Shown piece by piece: positions 28,320-36,494 of a stretch of DNA of 36,494 nucleotides. The translations under genes and the position numbers were made by a program. The notes beneath the pieces were generated by a model. That model did no database searches, was not told the origin of the DNA, and was given only the letters and a program-made list of their open reading frames with translations. Source of the DNA: Vibrio sp. 10N.261.55.A7 (GTDB lineage: Bacteria > Pseudomonadota > Gammaproteobacteria > Enterobacterales > Vibrionaceae); assembly GCF_002877365.1 (NCBI RefSeq), contig NZ_MCWZ01000301.1, positions 10,810-47,303 on the forward strand, written 5' to 3'. Each line of letters begins with the position of its first letter. The stretch's first letter is position 1.

Positions 28320-29852
28320 TTACTTAGTGAGTATTTCACCGGTCATTTCTGCTGGAATCTCTAGGCCAACAAGGTCAAGCATGGTTGGTGCAAGATCTGA
28401 CAGTTTACCGTTTTGCTTGAATTCAAACTCTTTACCACCTACGTAGATAAGAGGAACCGGTAAATTGGTGTGTGCAGTGTGAGTGCCACCTGTTACTGGG
28501 TCTACCATCATTTCAGCGTTGCCGTGGTCTGCAGTGATAAGAAGTTGACCATCAACTTCTTTAATTGCCGCAACCACTTTAGCAACACATGAGTCTAATG
28601 CTTCAATTGCTTGTTCTGCAGCCTCGTAAATACCAGTGTGGCCAACCATATCGGCATTAGGGAAGTTACAGATGATCGTGTCGTACTTACCAGACTTAAT
28701 AGCCACAACTAATTTGTCTGTCAGTTCTTCAGAACTCATTTCTGGTTGAAGGTCGTACGTTGCGACTTTTGGAGAAGCAACCAACTGACGTTCTTCACCG
28801 TCAAATTCGTTCTCAACACCACCGTTGAAGAAGAACGTCACGTGGGCGTATTTTTCAGTTTCTGAAATACGCAGTTGTGTTTGGCCTTTCTTCGATAACC
28901 ATTCACCGTATGTGTTCTCTAAAGAAGCGGATGGGAATGCAGTTGCTAGTGGGATGTCTGCTGCGTATTGAGTCAGCATAACAAAGTTGATAGCTGGGAA
29001 TACCGCACGCTCGAAACCATCAAATGCAGGGACGAAAGTACGAGTGATCTGACGAGCACGGTCAGCACGGTAGTTCATAAAGATGACTGCATCGCCATCA
29101 ACGATTGCGGCATCTTCTTGATCTTCGGTTTTGATTGCGGTTGCTTTAACGAACTCATCGTTTTCGTCACGTGCGTATGCCGCTTCTAAGCCAGCAACCG
29201 CAGAGTCGAATGTGAATTCTGCTTTTGCTTGAGTGAGTAGATCGTAAGCAACTTGTACGCGGTCCCAGTTATTGTCACGGTCCATTGCGTAGTAACGACC
29301 AACGAGTGAAGCCACGCGGCCCTTACCTAGTTTAGCGAATAACTCATCAAAGCGTTTTAGTGAGTTTTCAGCGCTGCGTGGTGGTGTATCACGTCCATCT
29401 AGGAAGCAGTGCAGGTAGATCTTTTCAGCGCCGCGCGCAGCCGCCATTTCTACTGCAGCGTAGATGTGGTCTTCATGAGAGTGAACGCCACCTGGAGACA
29501 TTAGGCCCATTAGGTGAACAGCTTTACCTGCTGAAACAGCTTGATCGATGGCTTCAACAAGCGCAGGTGTTTCAACGAACTCACCGTCTTGAATTGATTT
29601 CGTAATGCGAGTGAGATCTTGGTATACCACACGGCCAGCGCCGATGTTGGTGTGACCAACTTCTGAGTTACCCATTTGACCGTCAGGCAGGCCTACATCA
29701 AGACCGGAAGCCGAGATAAGAGTATTTGGGTTGTTTGCAATAAGCTCATCCATTACTGGCGTCTTTGCATTGTTGATTGCGTTGCTTGCGTTGTCTTCAC
29801 GGTATCCCCAACCGTCAAGAATCACTAGAGCCATCGGCTTCTTAGCTGACAT
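28320..29852 (-). CDS. gpmI: 2,3-bisphosphoglycerate-independent phosphoglycerate mutase
   Basis: GpmI interconverts 3- and 2-phosphoglycerate in glycolysis using two Mn ions and a phosphoserine intermediate. The start is the ATG at 29852 ([20 protein letters not shown]), with GAGG eight bases upstream; a longer frame adds 12 non-conserved residues. The 510-residue protein has metal ligand Asp13, nucleophile Ser63 in [17 protein letters not shown], and [18 protein letters not shown] and the C-terminal metal site [10 protein letters not shown] follow. It is complete and close to E. coli length (514). The gpmI-envC pairing is conserved in gamma-proteobacteria. Confidence 0.97.
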   Translation of the reverse strand: MSAKKPMALVILDGWGYREDNASNAINNAKTPVMDELIANNPNTLISASGLDVGLPDGQMGNSEVGHTNIGAGRVVYQDLTRITKSIQDGEFVETPALVEAIDQAVSAGKAVHLMGLMSPGGVHSHEDHIYAAVEMAAARGAEKIYLHCFLDGRDTPPRSAENSLKRFDELFAKLGKGRVASLVGRYYAMDRDNNWDRVQVAYDLLTQAKAEFTFDSAVAGLEAAYARDENDEFVKATAIKTEDQEDAAIVDGDAVIFMNYRADRARQITRTFVPAFDGFERAVFPAINFVMLTQYAADIPLATAFPSASLENTYGEWLSKKGQTQLRISETEKYAHVTFFFNGGVENEFDGEERQLVASPKVATYDLQPEMSSEELTDKLVVAIKSGKYDTIICNFPNADMVGHTGIYEAAEQAIEALDSCVAKVVAAIKEVDGQLLITADHGNAEMMVDPVTGGTHTAHTNLPVPLIYVGGKEFEFKQNGKLSDLAPTMLDLVGLEIPAEMTGEILTK

Positions 29853-30012
29853 AGTTATAACCTCGTCAAAATTTAAAGTAACTTTCAAAACAAATTAGCG
29901 TAACTTTACTACATTTTACAGTGGTTGCAGTAGCTAAAGATCAATGATTCTTCCTATCGATACAATAAAGAGTTGCCTATTGATCAGATTTCTACCACAA
30001 CTGAAAGTCAGT

Positions 30013-30900
30013 TTACTGAACCAAAATAGCGGTTCCAATGACGGCGACAATGGCGCCGATCCACGCGTAAATATTCGGGCGTTGTTTAGTATAGACCCAC
30101 AAAATAGGCAGTAGCATGATTGGTGTGGTTGAAGATAACAGCGCGACCATACCGACATTCCCAGTTTGTAATGCAAATAAGATCAGGGTCATCCCTACGG
30201 CCATCGCGAGAAAGCCATTTACGGCGGTGATGGCGAAGATGTTCTTTGTCATAGGGTTGGTAGCTTTGGCTAACTTGGCACCAGAAAATAAAAACAGACT
30301 GTGTGCACAAAAAGCCGTGATCATACGAATGGCCGAAGCTGCAACCGGGTCAACGGATGTGATCATAATGGGTTTTGCAATGATACCGCCTAATGCCTGA
30401 CAAAGAGCCGCGAGTAATCCTAATGCGATACCGATGGAAGCTTTTCCTTTTATATGGTCGAGAGTATTCTGATTTGCTCTTTTTCGGCCAAAGAAAATAG
30501 CAGTGATGACGCCAGAAAAGACCAGCAAAGAACCCACAAGTTCAGGCACATTCATGGTTTCGCTGAAAATAAAGTAGCCAAGGATGGCTGAGAAAACGGC
30601 GTGACAAGAAAAGAGCAACCCAGCTTGCCTAGGCCCCATTCGGTTTAAACAAGCAAACAAAGCCGTATCACCAATGAATATACCAATCAGCCCTGAAAGC
30701 ATCATCGGTGTGATGTAGCTTGTTTCAATGGTTCCCCAGCCCCCGGTTATGAGTGCCATCACGGTGAGCATTACCGAGGTGCAGCCCATTCGCCATCGGC
30801 TGTAGGCGAAAGAACCAAGGTGTTGTGCTGGAGTCACCGAAAGTAAACTGGCCACCGCCCAGAGAAATGCTGCAGCGAGTGCAAGCCATTCAAATCCCAC
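30013..30900 (-). CDS. DMT-superfamily (EamA-type) transporter
   Basis: A 295-residue inner-membrane protein with about ten hydrophobic segments in two EamA repeats. The first ends near residue 140 at the basic loop FFGRKRANQN; the second runs from about 155 to the end. Family blocks include FLWAVASLLS, FIGDTALFACLNRMGPRQAGLLFS and AVVGTAIL-like endings. Substrates of such carriers vary (amino acids, nucleosides and other metabolites) and cannot be told here. The start is GTG at 30900; an in-frame TGA lies three codons upstream, so no earlier start is possible, and AAGGA is nine bases upstream. Confidence 0.88.
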   Translation of the reverse strand: MGFEWLALAAAFLWAVASLLSVTPAQHLGSFAYSRWRMGCTSVMLTVMALITGGWGTIETSYITPMMLSGLIGIFIGDTALFACLNRMGPRQAGLLFSCHAVFSAILGYFIFSETMNVPELVGSLLVFSGVITAIFFGRKRANQNTLDHIKGKASIGIALGLLAALCQALGGIIAKPIMITSVDPVAASAIRMITAFCAHSLFLFSGAKLAKATNPMTKNIFAITAVNGFLAMAVGMTLILFALQTGNVGMVALLSSTTPIMLLPILWVYTKQRPNIYAWIGAIVAVIGTAILVQ

Positions 30901-31035
30901 GAGACATCATCCTTGATTAAGTTGGGTAGAAGGGCACTCAATATGCCCGAATCTCCCTTTGATGCCTAGTGTTATGTGATACGAAGGATTGAATTCAGGG
31001 CATCCTTTCCATCGTACGGTGCGAGCATGTGATTG

Positions 31036-32451
31036 TTAAGTGAAAATCAACATAGCGATGTAGACAATGGACAGCCCAACGACGCCAAGAATGAGCCCCA
31101 TTTTCGCCATGTCCTTACTTTCAATAAGCCCTGTCGAGTAAGCCAAGGAGTTTGGTGGTGTTGATACCGGAAGTATCATTCCTAGTGAGGCTGAAAACGC
31201 GACGACAACCAACAAGCCTTGCAAGCCACCAATAGCCGCAAGACTTTCCATAGAAGCCCCAATGGCTGCTGCGATCGGCATGAGCAGGTTAGCGGTTGCT
31301 GTATTTGACATAAAGTTAGCCATGAGCCAACACACGATAGAGAGCGTGAGCACTACGGCGACTGGAGATAAAGATTCATAATCAATGGCATGTGCGAGAG
31401 CGACCGCCAGCCCTGTTTTATCCAGTCCAATTCCAATCGCGATGCCACCGGCAACAAGCCACAGCACGTCCCAGTTAATCTGCTTGAGCTCTTCTTTACC
31501 CATGATGCCAGTTAACGTAAACACGGCGAGTGGGATGATGGAGACGACGTAGGTATTCATGCCATGCACTTTGGTTGTCATCCATAAAAGGATCGTCGCC
31601 CCAAATGTGGCGTAGACCGTGATAGCGCGCCAGCTTGTTTTAAACGAACCATTGAGCTTAAGTACCATCTTATCTTGCTGAGACGGAAACAGTTTTTGTA
31701 ACAAAAACCAAGCGATAGTGAGCTGAATGATGACAAAAGGAAGCCCCATCATCATCCAAGAAAGAAAGTCGATGCTGTTCTCTTCGGTGAGGTATTGCAG
31801 AGCAATGGCATTGGGTGGCGTACCAATTGGAGTAGCAATGCCGCCCGTGTTGGCGGCAATAGGGATACACAGTACGAGTGCCTTGATGCCAATGTCCCCC
31901 TTCGGTGCAGATGCGACGATGGGGCCGAGCAGTGCGAGCATCATAACGGTTGTCGCCGTATTGGACATAAACATCGAGAACACCGCGGTGATCAGCATTA
32001 AACCGAGCATGATGAACCTTGGCTGAGTGCCAAATGGTTTGAGTAGAACACGCGCTAGGTTATTGTCGAGCTCGTACTTTGAGGCCGCGATAGCGAGTGC
32101 AAACCCGCCCATAAATAGAATGATAATGGGAGAGGAAAAGGCGCTAAATATATCGGTGTACTTGATTAATTCTCCTAGCTCATGACCTGTTGGTGGCTGA
32201 CGAAAGATTGTCAGGCCTTTATCCGAGATCATGATCAGTTCAAGGGCAATGATCAAAATTGATGTTGCAAAGACCGGTACGGGCTCTAACACCCACAATA
32301 GCGCTGCGAGCAAGAAAATGGCCAAGAGTCGGTGCTGAATTAAAGTGAGATCATCGATAGGAATAAGGTCAATGGGAATGAATAATACGGCAAGCGGGAT
32401 GATAAAGCAGATAAATAGCCTTACTAACGTCCCTTTATTCAGTGCTGACAT
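31036..32451 (-). CDS. SLC13/DASS-family divalent anion:sodium symporter
   Basis: A 471-residue membrane protein of the divalent anion:Na+ symporter family, which includes VcINDY of V. cholerae. Both repeat-related signature motifs are present: SNTATTVMMLALLGPI with GGIATPIGTPPNAIALQ in the first half, and SNTATANLLMPIAA with PVSTPPNSLAYSTG in the second. The SNT motifs bind Na+ and dicarboxylate carboxyl groups in VcINDY, so a C4-dicarboxylate or similar substrate is likely. The first helices (about residues 8-60) precede the scaffold domain. ATG at 32451 has AGGAA eight bases upstream. It appears monocistronic or linked to the DMT gene by read-through. Confidence 0.9.
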   Translation of the reverse strand: MSALNKGTLVRLFICFIIPLAVLFIPIDLIPIDDLTLIQHRLLAIFLLAALLWVLEPVPVFATSILIIALELIMISDKGLTIFRQPPTGHELGELIKYTDIFSAFSSPIIILFMGGFALAIAASKYELDNNLARVLLKPFGTQPRFIMLGLMLITAVFSMFMSNTATTVMMLALLGPIVASAPKGDIGIKALVLCIPIAANTGGIATPIGTPPNAIALQYLTEENSIDFLSWMMMGLPFVIIQLTIAWFLLQKLFPSQQDKMVLKLNGSFKTSWRAITVYATFGATILLWMTTKVHGMNTYVVSIIPLAVFTLTGIMGKEELKQINWDVLWLVAGGIAIGIGLDKTGLAVALAHAIDYESLSPVAVVLTLSIVCWLMANFMSNTATANLLMPIAAAIGASMESLAAIGGLQGLLVVVAFSASLGMILPVSTPPNSLAYSTGLIESKDMAKMGLILGVVGLSIVYIAMLIFT

Positions 32452-32576
32452 GATGCAATTCCTACTGTAACTATTAACTCGAAATAGAATAAGCTAATTG
32501 ATATTCAAGGACTTGGACGAGCGTTATAGTTTTGAGGAAAGGATGGAATTTATCGAGGTAGGTTTGTTTTTAGTCA

Positions 32577-32606
32577 AAAATGCCCTGCGTTGTAACAGGG
32601 CATTTT
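32577..32606 (-). terminator. Terminator after psd
   Basis: AAAATGCCCTG (32577-32587) pairs with CAGGGCATTTT (32596-32606). Read on the minus strand a T-run follows. It ends the rsgA-psd transcript before the SLC13 gene. Confidence 0.88.
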
Positions 32607-32631
32607 GTTTGAAATGTCTACGCTGAAGAGC

Positions 32632-33534
32632 TTATTCCGAAGCTGTGGTCTCTTCGCTCTGTTCTGTTGAATCTTCAGTGTTTATATGAGCGTATGGCGC
32701 ACCCATACGAGTAGTAGCGGTCAGGCTCATTGAATCGTCAAAGCTTACTTTATTTTGAGCGAACAAGTTAATCACCGTTGAACCCAGCTTAAATCGACCC
32801 ATCTCTTCGCCTTTCTTTAAGACGACGGCTTTATTTCCTTCTGAAGGGTAGCTCCAGCGATAAACCGTGTTGCCACGAGGCGGCGTTACCGTTCCAGCCC
32901 AAGTTAATTCAATACTGCCCACAATGGTTGCACCCACTAGAATCTGCGCCATTGGGCCAAACTCGGTATCGAAAATACACACTACGCGCTCATTGCGAGC
33001 AAACAGGTTTGGTATGTTCTCTGCGGTTAGTGGATTGACAGAATAGAGATCGCCCGGTACGTAAATCATTTGGCGAAGCACACCGTTACATGGCATGTGT
33101 ACTCGGTGATAATCACTTGGGGAAAGGTACAGCGTCGCAAAGTCGCCGTCAGTAAATTCATCGGCCAATGCAGAGTCACCACCAAGGAGTTCAACAGCGG
33201 TGTAGTCGTGTCCTTTTGCTTGGATTAACTTGCCATCCACGATGGGACCAAACTGACTCACGCAAGCGTCGGCAGGGTGCGTGATGACTGACTCGCCTTC
33301 AGCGATTGGGCGAATCCCCTCTTTTAATTCACGAACGAAAAAGTCATTGAACGTGCTGAAGTGCTTCGGATCTGAGTGTAAGGCTTCATCCATGTTCACT
33401 TTGTATTGTTTTATAAATCCACGAATAATTGCGGTAGAGACACTGCCTAATCGAGCAGAGGCTAGCTTGCCGACTAAACGGGTTAGGGCATGTTTAGGAA
33501 GCCAGTGTTGCAGCTCAACTTTAATCTTATCCAT
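32632..33534 (-). CDS. psd: Phosphatidylserine decarboxylase proenzyme
   Basis: Psd makes phosphatidylethanolamine from phosphatidylserine at the inner membrane. The 300-residue proenzyme has the self-cleavage motif LGST at residues 250-253. Cleavage gives alpha and beta chains, and Ser252 becomes the pyruvoyl group. Asp89 ([10 protein letters not shown]) and His143 ([12 protein letters not shown]) match the catalytic residues needed for autocleavage and decarboxylation. The C-terminal tail after residue 282 is acidic and Ser/Thr-rich, a non-conserved extension. ATG at 33534 has GGAA eight bases upstream. rsgA lies upstream, 109 bases away, as in E. coli. Confidence 0.96.
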   Translation of the reverse strand: MDKIKVELQHWLPKHALTRLVGKLASARLGSVSTAIIRGFIKQYKVNMDEALHSDPKHFSTFNDFFVRELKEGIRPIAEGESVITHPADACVSQFGPIVDGKLIQAKGHDYTAVELLGGDSALADEFTDGDFATLYLSPSDYHRVHMPCNGVLRQMIYVPGDLYSVNPLTAENIPNLFARNERVVCIFDTEFGPMAQILVGATIVGSIELTWAGTVTPPRGNTVYRWSYPSEGNKAVVLKKGEEMGRFKLGSTVINLFAQNKVSFDDSMSLTATTRMGAPYAHINTEDSTEQSEETTASE

Positions 33535-33643
33535 TATGAAAGTTCCAATACGGTTAAATGTTCACTTAGGTTCTGGGCGCGAGATATTACTCAAATATGA
33601 TTTCAATGTCAGTAACTGGACAATGTTTGCATACAAAAATGAC

Positions 33644-34699
33644 TTAAAGATCCGCTTTTTTGTTGCGTGAGTATTGTCTGTTGGCTTTGTTTTCGACCAT
33701 GCTCTCAATAATGCGATGATAGTTTTTAAAGCGAGTTCGGCTGATCTCGCCCTTTTCGACGGCTTCTTTGATAATACAACCTGGGTCGTCGTTGTGCTTA
33801 CAGTCGCGGAACTTACAACCGCCGAGCAGAGGACGAAACTCAACAAAGGCTTCCGTCACTTCTTCGGCTTCAAGGTGCCATAGCCCAAACTCGCGAACAC
33901 CTGGGGAATCAATAAGATTACCACCACTTGGAATATGGTAAAGGCGTGCTGCGGTCGTGGTATGTTGACCAAGGCCGGAGTTCGTAGAAACCGCGCCTTC
34001 TTCAATATGAAGTTCTGGCATTAGAGCGTTCACCAGGCTTGATTTACCCACGCCAGACTGACCAACAAAGATATTAATTCGCCCGCTGAGTTTTTCTTCT
34101 AATTCTTTAATGCCTTCTTTAGATTCTTTGCTGACGAATAAGACTTCGTAGCCAATACGCTTATATTCTTTCAGCTGCTCTCGATACTCTTCACGCTGCT
34201 GGTCATCAAGTAAATCGATTTTGTTCAGCACGATAAGTGGAGAAATTTGAACCGTTTCAGACGCAATAAGGTAGCGGTCAATGATGTTGAGCGAAAGCTC
34301 AGGCAGAACCGATGAAACAATGATCATTTGATCAACGTTGGCAGCCACTGGCTTTAAACCATCATAGTAATCAGGGCGAGTCAGTACCGACGTTCTTGGC
34401 TCTACGGCCTCTACGACACCAGAGATACCGGCCATTGATTCTAATCCAGCACGCCAAATGACCTTGTCGCCAGAGACAATACTCTCGATTCCTCGACGTA
34501 GGTTACAGCGATGAATTTCTTGGGTTTCGCTATCTTCAATATCCGCATGCTGACCAAAACGAGTAATAACCAACCCTGTTTTGGTTGCACCCAACATAGT
34601 TTCATCCCATTGAATGGAGTCTTCTTTGGTTAGGCGCTTTTTTTGGTTGCTACGAACTCGTCTTACTTGACCTTTCGTTAATTTTTTCTTCTTAGCCAC
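33644..34699 (-). CDS. rsgA: Ribosome biogenesis GTPase RsgA
   Basis: RsgA is a circularly permuted GTPase that checks late 30S maturation. The 351-residue protein starts with GTG at 34699, followed by a Lys/Arg-rich tail ([20 protein letters not shown]) and an OB fold. The GTPase domain shows the permuted order G4 NKIDLL, then G1 [14 protein letters not shown], then G3 [13 protein letters not shown]-terminal zinc motif, [14 protein letters not shown], follows. It is divergent from orn across 146 bases and probably cotranscribed with psd, the arrangement found in E. coli. Confidence 0.96.
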   Translation of the reverse strand: MAKKKKLTKGQVRRVRSNQKKRLTKEDSIQWDETMLGATKTGLVITRFGQHADIEDSETQEIHRCNLRRGIESIVSGDKVIWRAGLESMAGISGVVEAVEPRTSVLTRPDYYDGLKPVAANVDQMIIVSSVLPELSLNIIDRYLIASETVQISPLIVLNKIDLLDDQQREEYREQLKEYKRIGYEVLFVSKESKEGIKELEEKLSGRINIFVGQSGVGKSSLVNALMPELHIEEGAVSTNSGLGQHTTTAARLYHIPSGGNLIDSPGVREFGLWHLEAEEVTEAFVEFRPLLGGCKFRDCKHNDDPGCIIKEAVEKGEISRTRFKNYHRIIESMVENKANRQYSRNKKADL

Positions 34700-34845
34700 A
34701 ATGATGTCTTAATACGTGATTGATGATGCGATCTGCCCTCAGAAGTACTGATTTTTCAGCGAATGCGATTGATTCAAAACTATCTTGGGGATCCGTATTT
34801 GGGTATAGTACCTCTTTTATCCGTAAACAAATAGGCAACGCATTC

Positions 34846-35391
34846 ATGTCCTTTAGCGATCAAAACTTAATTTGGGTCGATCTTGAGATGACGGGCTTAG
34901 ACCCTGAAACACATAAGATCATCGAAATCGCCACTGTCGTCACTGATAGTGAACTGAATATTCTAGCTGAAGGTCCCGTTCTTGCTATCCATCAGGGAGA
35001 AGATGAGTTAGACAAAATGGATGAGTGGTGTACGACGACTCATACTGGAAGTGGGTTGGTTGAAAGAGTGCGTCAAAGCAGCGTTACGGAAGAGCAAGCG
35101 ATTTCTCAAACGATTGAATTTCTAGAAAAATGGGTACCCAAAGGCAAATCACCAATATGTGGTAACAGCATCGGACAAGATCGTCGCTTTCTGTATAAAC
35201 ACATGCCCGATCTTGAACAGTATTTCCACTATCGATATATCGATGTCAGCACACTAAAAGAGCTGACGCGTCGTTGGAAGCCCGAAGTCTTGGATGGGTT
35301 CTCTAAGAGTGGCAGCCATCTGGCTTTGGATGATATCCGAGAGTCTATTGCAGAGCTTCAGTACTATCGAAAAACGATTATCTCTATCTAA
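34846..35391 (+). CDS. orn: Oligoribonuclease
   Basis: Orn is the DEDDh 3'-5' exonuclease that degrades two- to five-base RNAs, including pGpG. The start is the ATG at 34846 ([19 protein letters not shown]), giving 181 residues exactly as in E. coli; the frame extends 42 codons upstream without conservation. Active-site residues are in [30 protein letters not shown] and [12 protein letters not shown]. It is monocistronic with a strong terminator. In E. coli a tRNA-Gly cluster also follows orn. Confidence 0.97.
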   Translation: MSFSDQNLIWVDLEMTGLDPETHKIIEIATVVTDSELNILAEGPVLAIHQGEDELDKMDEWCTTTHTGSGLVERVRQSSVTEEQAISQTIEFLEKWVPKGKSPICGNSIGQDRRFLYKHMPDLEQYFHYRYIDVSTLKELTRRWKPEVLDGFSKSGSHLALDDIRESIAELQYYRKTIISI

Positions 35392-35424
35392 GTCAGTGTG
35401 AGTTAAATTCAGAGCGAGTTAAAT

Positions 35425-35451
35425 AATGCCAGCAGCGATGCTGGCATTTTT
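35425..35451 (+). terminator. Terminator after orn
   Basis: AATGCCAGCA (35425-35434) and TGCTGGCATT (35439-35448) form a perfect 10-base stem with a GCGA tetraloop and a T-run. Confidence 0.92.
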
Positions 35452-35463
35452 GTATCTACGCTT

Positions 35464-36177
35464 TTACGGGATAGGAATGAAGACGAATTGTGCGACGCCA
35501 TGGACGACTTTGGTGATGCCACGATCTGTTTTATCCGCAACAATGAGCGCCATCATATCTTGTACGTTCGCCATTTTGGCAAATAGCCTATCGAAGCTCG
35601 TATCAAAGCCTGTCTCACTCAATCTATTGGAAAGAATGAGGAGATCGCCATTTGAATCTCTGCGGTGATAGAGTCGCCACACGAAGACTTCTATATTGCG
35701 AGCACTGTTGTATAGGGCTTGTTCATCCAAAGAGTCGAGTATGAAGAATTCTTGTTGATGGTTGTATGATCGTCGTAGCATCTCGGCGAGTCCGACAGTT
35801 GCGGCGAAGACTCTATCGCCTTCGAATGATTCATCAAAGCTCAAGAGAATGGCATCAATACTCGTTAATCCATTAAGCTCATCGAAGACCAATGAGGGAA
35901 GCGCCGTCTCATCTGGGGAGCCAAATATTTGTTCGATTCGTTGATCTACGGTCATCCCTGGGGATTTTTTTAGCTGCGATGGGTTTCTGACATAGAGTTT
36001 TCTGGTTAAGCGAATCATCATCGCTTTTTGCTGTCGGGCGTGTACGTCCATGACAAAGTCAATATCGCTTTTTCCTAAGTTGCGAATAGGTTTGGGAACT
36101 GAACCACAAGCAGAAAGAAGCAGACTTATTGTTATAGAGAAGATCATCGCTCTGAGGCTGGGCGGGAGCTGTGTCAT
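35464..36177 (-). CDS. Lipoprotein of unknown function
   Basis: A 237-residue protein with a signal peptide and clear lipobox LLLSAC (Cys24), so it is predicted to be a lipoprotein; the +2 residue is Gly. The mature part shows no catalytic motif that I recognise. It has a basic stretch (KAMMIRLTRKLYVRN) followed by mixed alpha/beta-like sequence including FEGDRVFAATVGLAEMLRRSY and IEVFVWRLYHRRD. Start ATG 36177 has GGAAC upstream; a frame extension to 36213 would bury the signal peptide. It converges on orn and is divergent from the tRNA promoter. A conserved hypothetical at this place in Vibrio is plausible; function is unknown. Confidence 0.8.
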   Translation of the reverse strand: MTQLPPSLRAMIFSITISLLLSACGSVPKPIRNLGKSDIDFVMDVHARQQKAMMIRLTRKLYVRNPSQLKKSPGMTVDQRIEQIFGSPDETALPSLVFDELNGLTSIDAILLSFDESFEGDRVFAATVGLAEMLRRSYNHQQEFFILDSLDEQALYNSARNIEVFVWRLYHRRDSNGDLLILSNRLSETGFDTSFDRLFAKMANVQDMMALIVADKTDRGITKVVHGVAQFVFIPIP

Positions 36178-36281
36178 TAACGTTCCTTCGATAATTACGC
36201 GCTGTGCATCCATGTACTGACTTAACTTATATCAAAGTTGAATCATCTTCTAACTATTCGTTATTCCGACAAAGAAAATAA

Positions 36282-36326
36282 TGGCTTATCTCGCAATCTA
36301 TTCTTTGCAAAAGCGAGAATAAGCCA
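36282..36326. repeat. Long inverted repeat upstream of the tRNA
   Basis: TGGCTTATCTCGC (36282-36294) is complementary to GCGAGAATAAGCCA (36313-36326), with one bulged A and an 18-base loop. It lies between two divergent units, in a 299-base stretch (36178-36476) with no coding gene. It could be a minus-strand terminator (TTATTTTCTTTG follows on that strand) or a binding site. Confidence 0.5.
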
Positions 36327-36416
36327 CTTATTGTATGGCTATGATAGGGAATTGTGCAGATTGTGAGTGGTTTTTGAGCAGGCAGAAAAAAAAACGCATT
36401 TATTTTAAAGAATGAC

Positions 36417-36444
36417 TTGCATCACAAGTAAATGCTCTTATAAT
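36417..36444 (+). promoter_or_regulatory. Strong tRNA promoter
   Basis: TTGCAT (36417-36422) and a perfect TATAAT (36439-36444) are 16 bases apart. An A-tract and AT-rich stretch (36386-36410) precede them like an UP element. The tRNA starts 32 bases after the -10. Confidence 0.8.
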
Positions 36445-36476
36445 TCGCATCCCTAAACAGCGGAAACGTTGTTAAA

Positions 36477-36494
36477 GCGATACTAGCTCAGTTG
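36477..36494 (+). tRNA. 5' end of a tRNA, probably tRNA-Gly (cut by window)
   Basis: The last 18 bases, GCGATAC-TA-GCTC-AGTTG, fit the acceptor strand, bases 8-9, the D-stem and the start of the D-loop of a tRNA. The anticodon is outside the window. In E. coli the tRNA-Gly(GCC) cluster follows orn, and its genes start GCG with the same AGCTCAGTTG, so tRNA-Gly is the best guess. Confidence 0.7.

Noticed and set aside
29939..29985. GATCAAT / ATTGATC half-sites between gpmI and the DMT gene
   Set aside because: Only seven bases each, 33 bases apart and AT-rich; likely chance.

Overview
The window reads as a chromosomal segment of a Vibrionaceae bacterium, probably the main chromosome of a Vibrio species. 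The protein sequences (HflC, FkpA, RpoB, RpoC, SLC13 transporter and others), moderate AT content and the gene neighbourhoods fit that family. This is recognition from memory, not a database search. No mobile element, CRISPR array, phage gene or rRNA was found. Almost all the sequence is core housekeeping DNA.

Layout. Positions 1-1250: 3' end of the hfl operon (hflC, then a yjeT-like DUF2065 gene). 1270-2470 (minus): slyX and a WD40-propeller lipoprotein, divergent from fkpA. 3606-5363: a YheO-family regulator and tusDCB (tRNA 2-thiouridine sulfur relay), translationally coupled. 5436-10092: the str operon rpsL-rpsG-fusA-tuf with its own promoter and a strong terminator after tuf. 10277-22320: secE-nusG, rplKA, rplJL and rpoBC, each junction marked by a hairpin or promoter. 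22458-26967: rsd (minus), then nudC, hemE, a TetR-type regulator and a DHH phosphoesterase. 26984-34699 (minus): envC, gpmI, a DMT-type transporter, an SLC13/DASS anion transporter, psd and rsgA. 34846 to the end: orn, a lipoprotein of unknown function (minus), and the promoter plus first 18 bases of a tRNA, probably tRNA-Gly, cut by the window edge.

The genes centre on making proteins and RNA: ribosomal proteins S12, S7, L11, L1, L10 and L7/L12; elongation factors G and Tu; RNA polymerase beta and beta'; NusG; SecE; tRNA thiolation; ribosome assembly GTPase RsgA; oligoribonuclease; and RNA-polymerase or RNA-linked factors Rsd and NudC. Known control devices are visible, including the L10 leader and the rplL-rpoB attenuator hairpin.

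The most striking observation is the order of blocks. In E. coli, and as I recall in V. cholerae, orn-tRNA-Gly is followed within about 10 kb by nnr-tsaE-amiB-mutL-miaA-hfq-hflX-hflK-hflC. V. cholerae carries two near-identical tuf genes, one before secE and one after fusA, enclosing this whole interval. Here hflC is at the left end, orn-tRNA-Gly at the right end, and a single tuf joins fusA directly to secE. That is the order expected if the interval between two tuf copies were closed on itself at tuf. It could be an assembly collapse, a tandem duplication, an excised circle or a true lineage-specific order. A second notable pattern is that the promoters for rplK and rplJ are embedded in the hairpins that end the preceding transcription units, with closely similar architecture.
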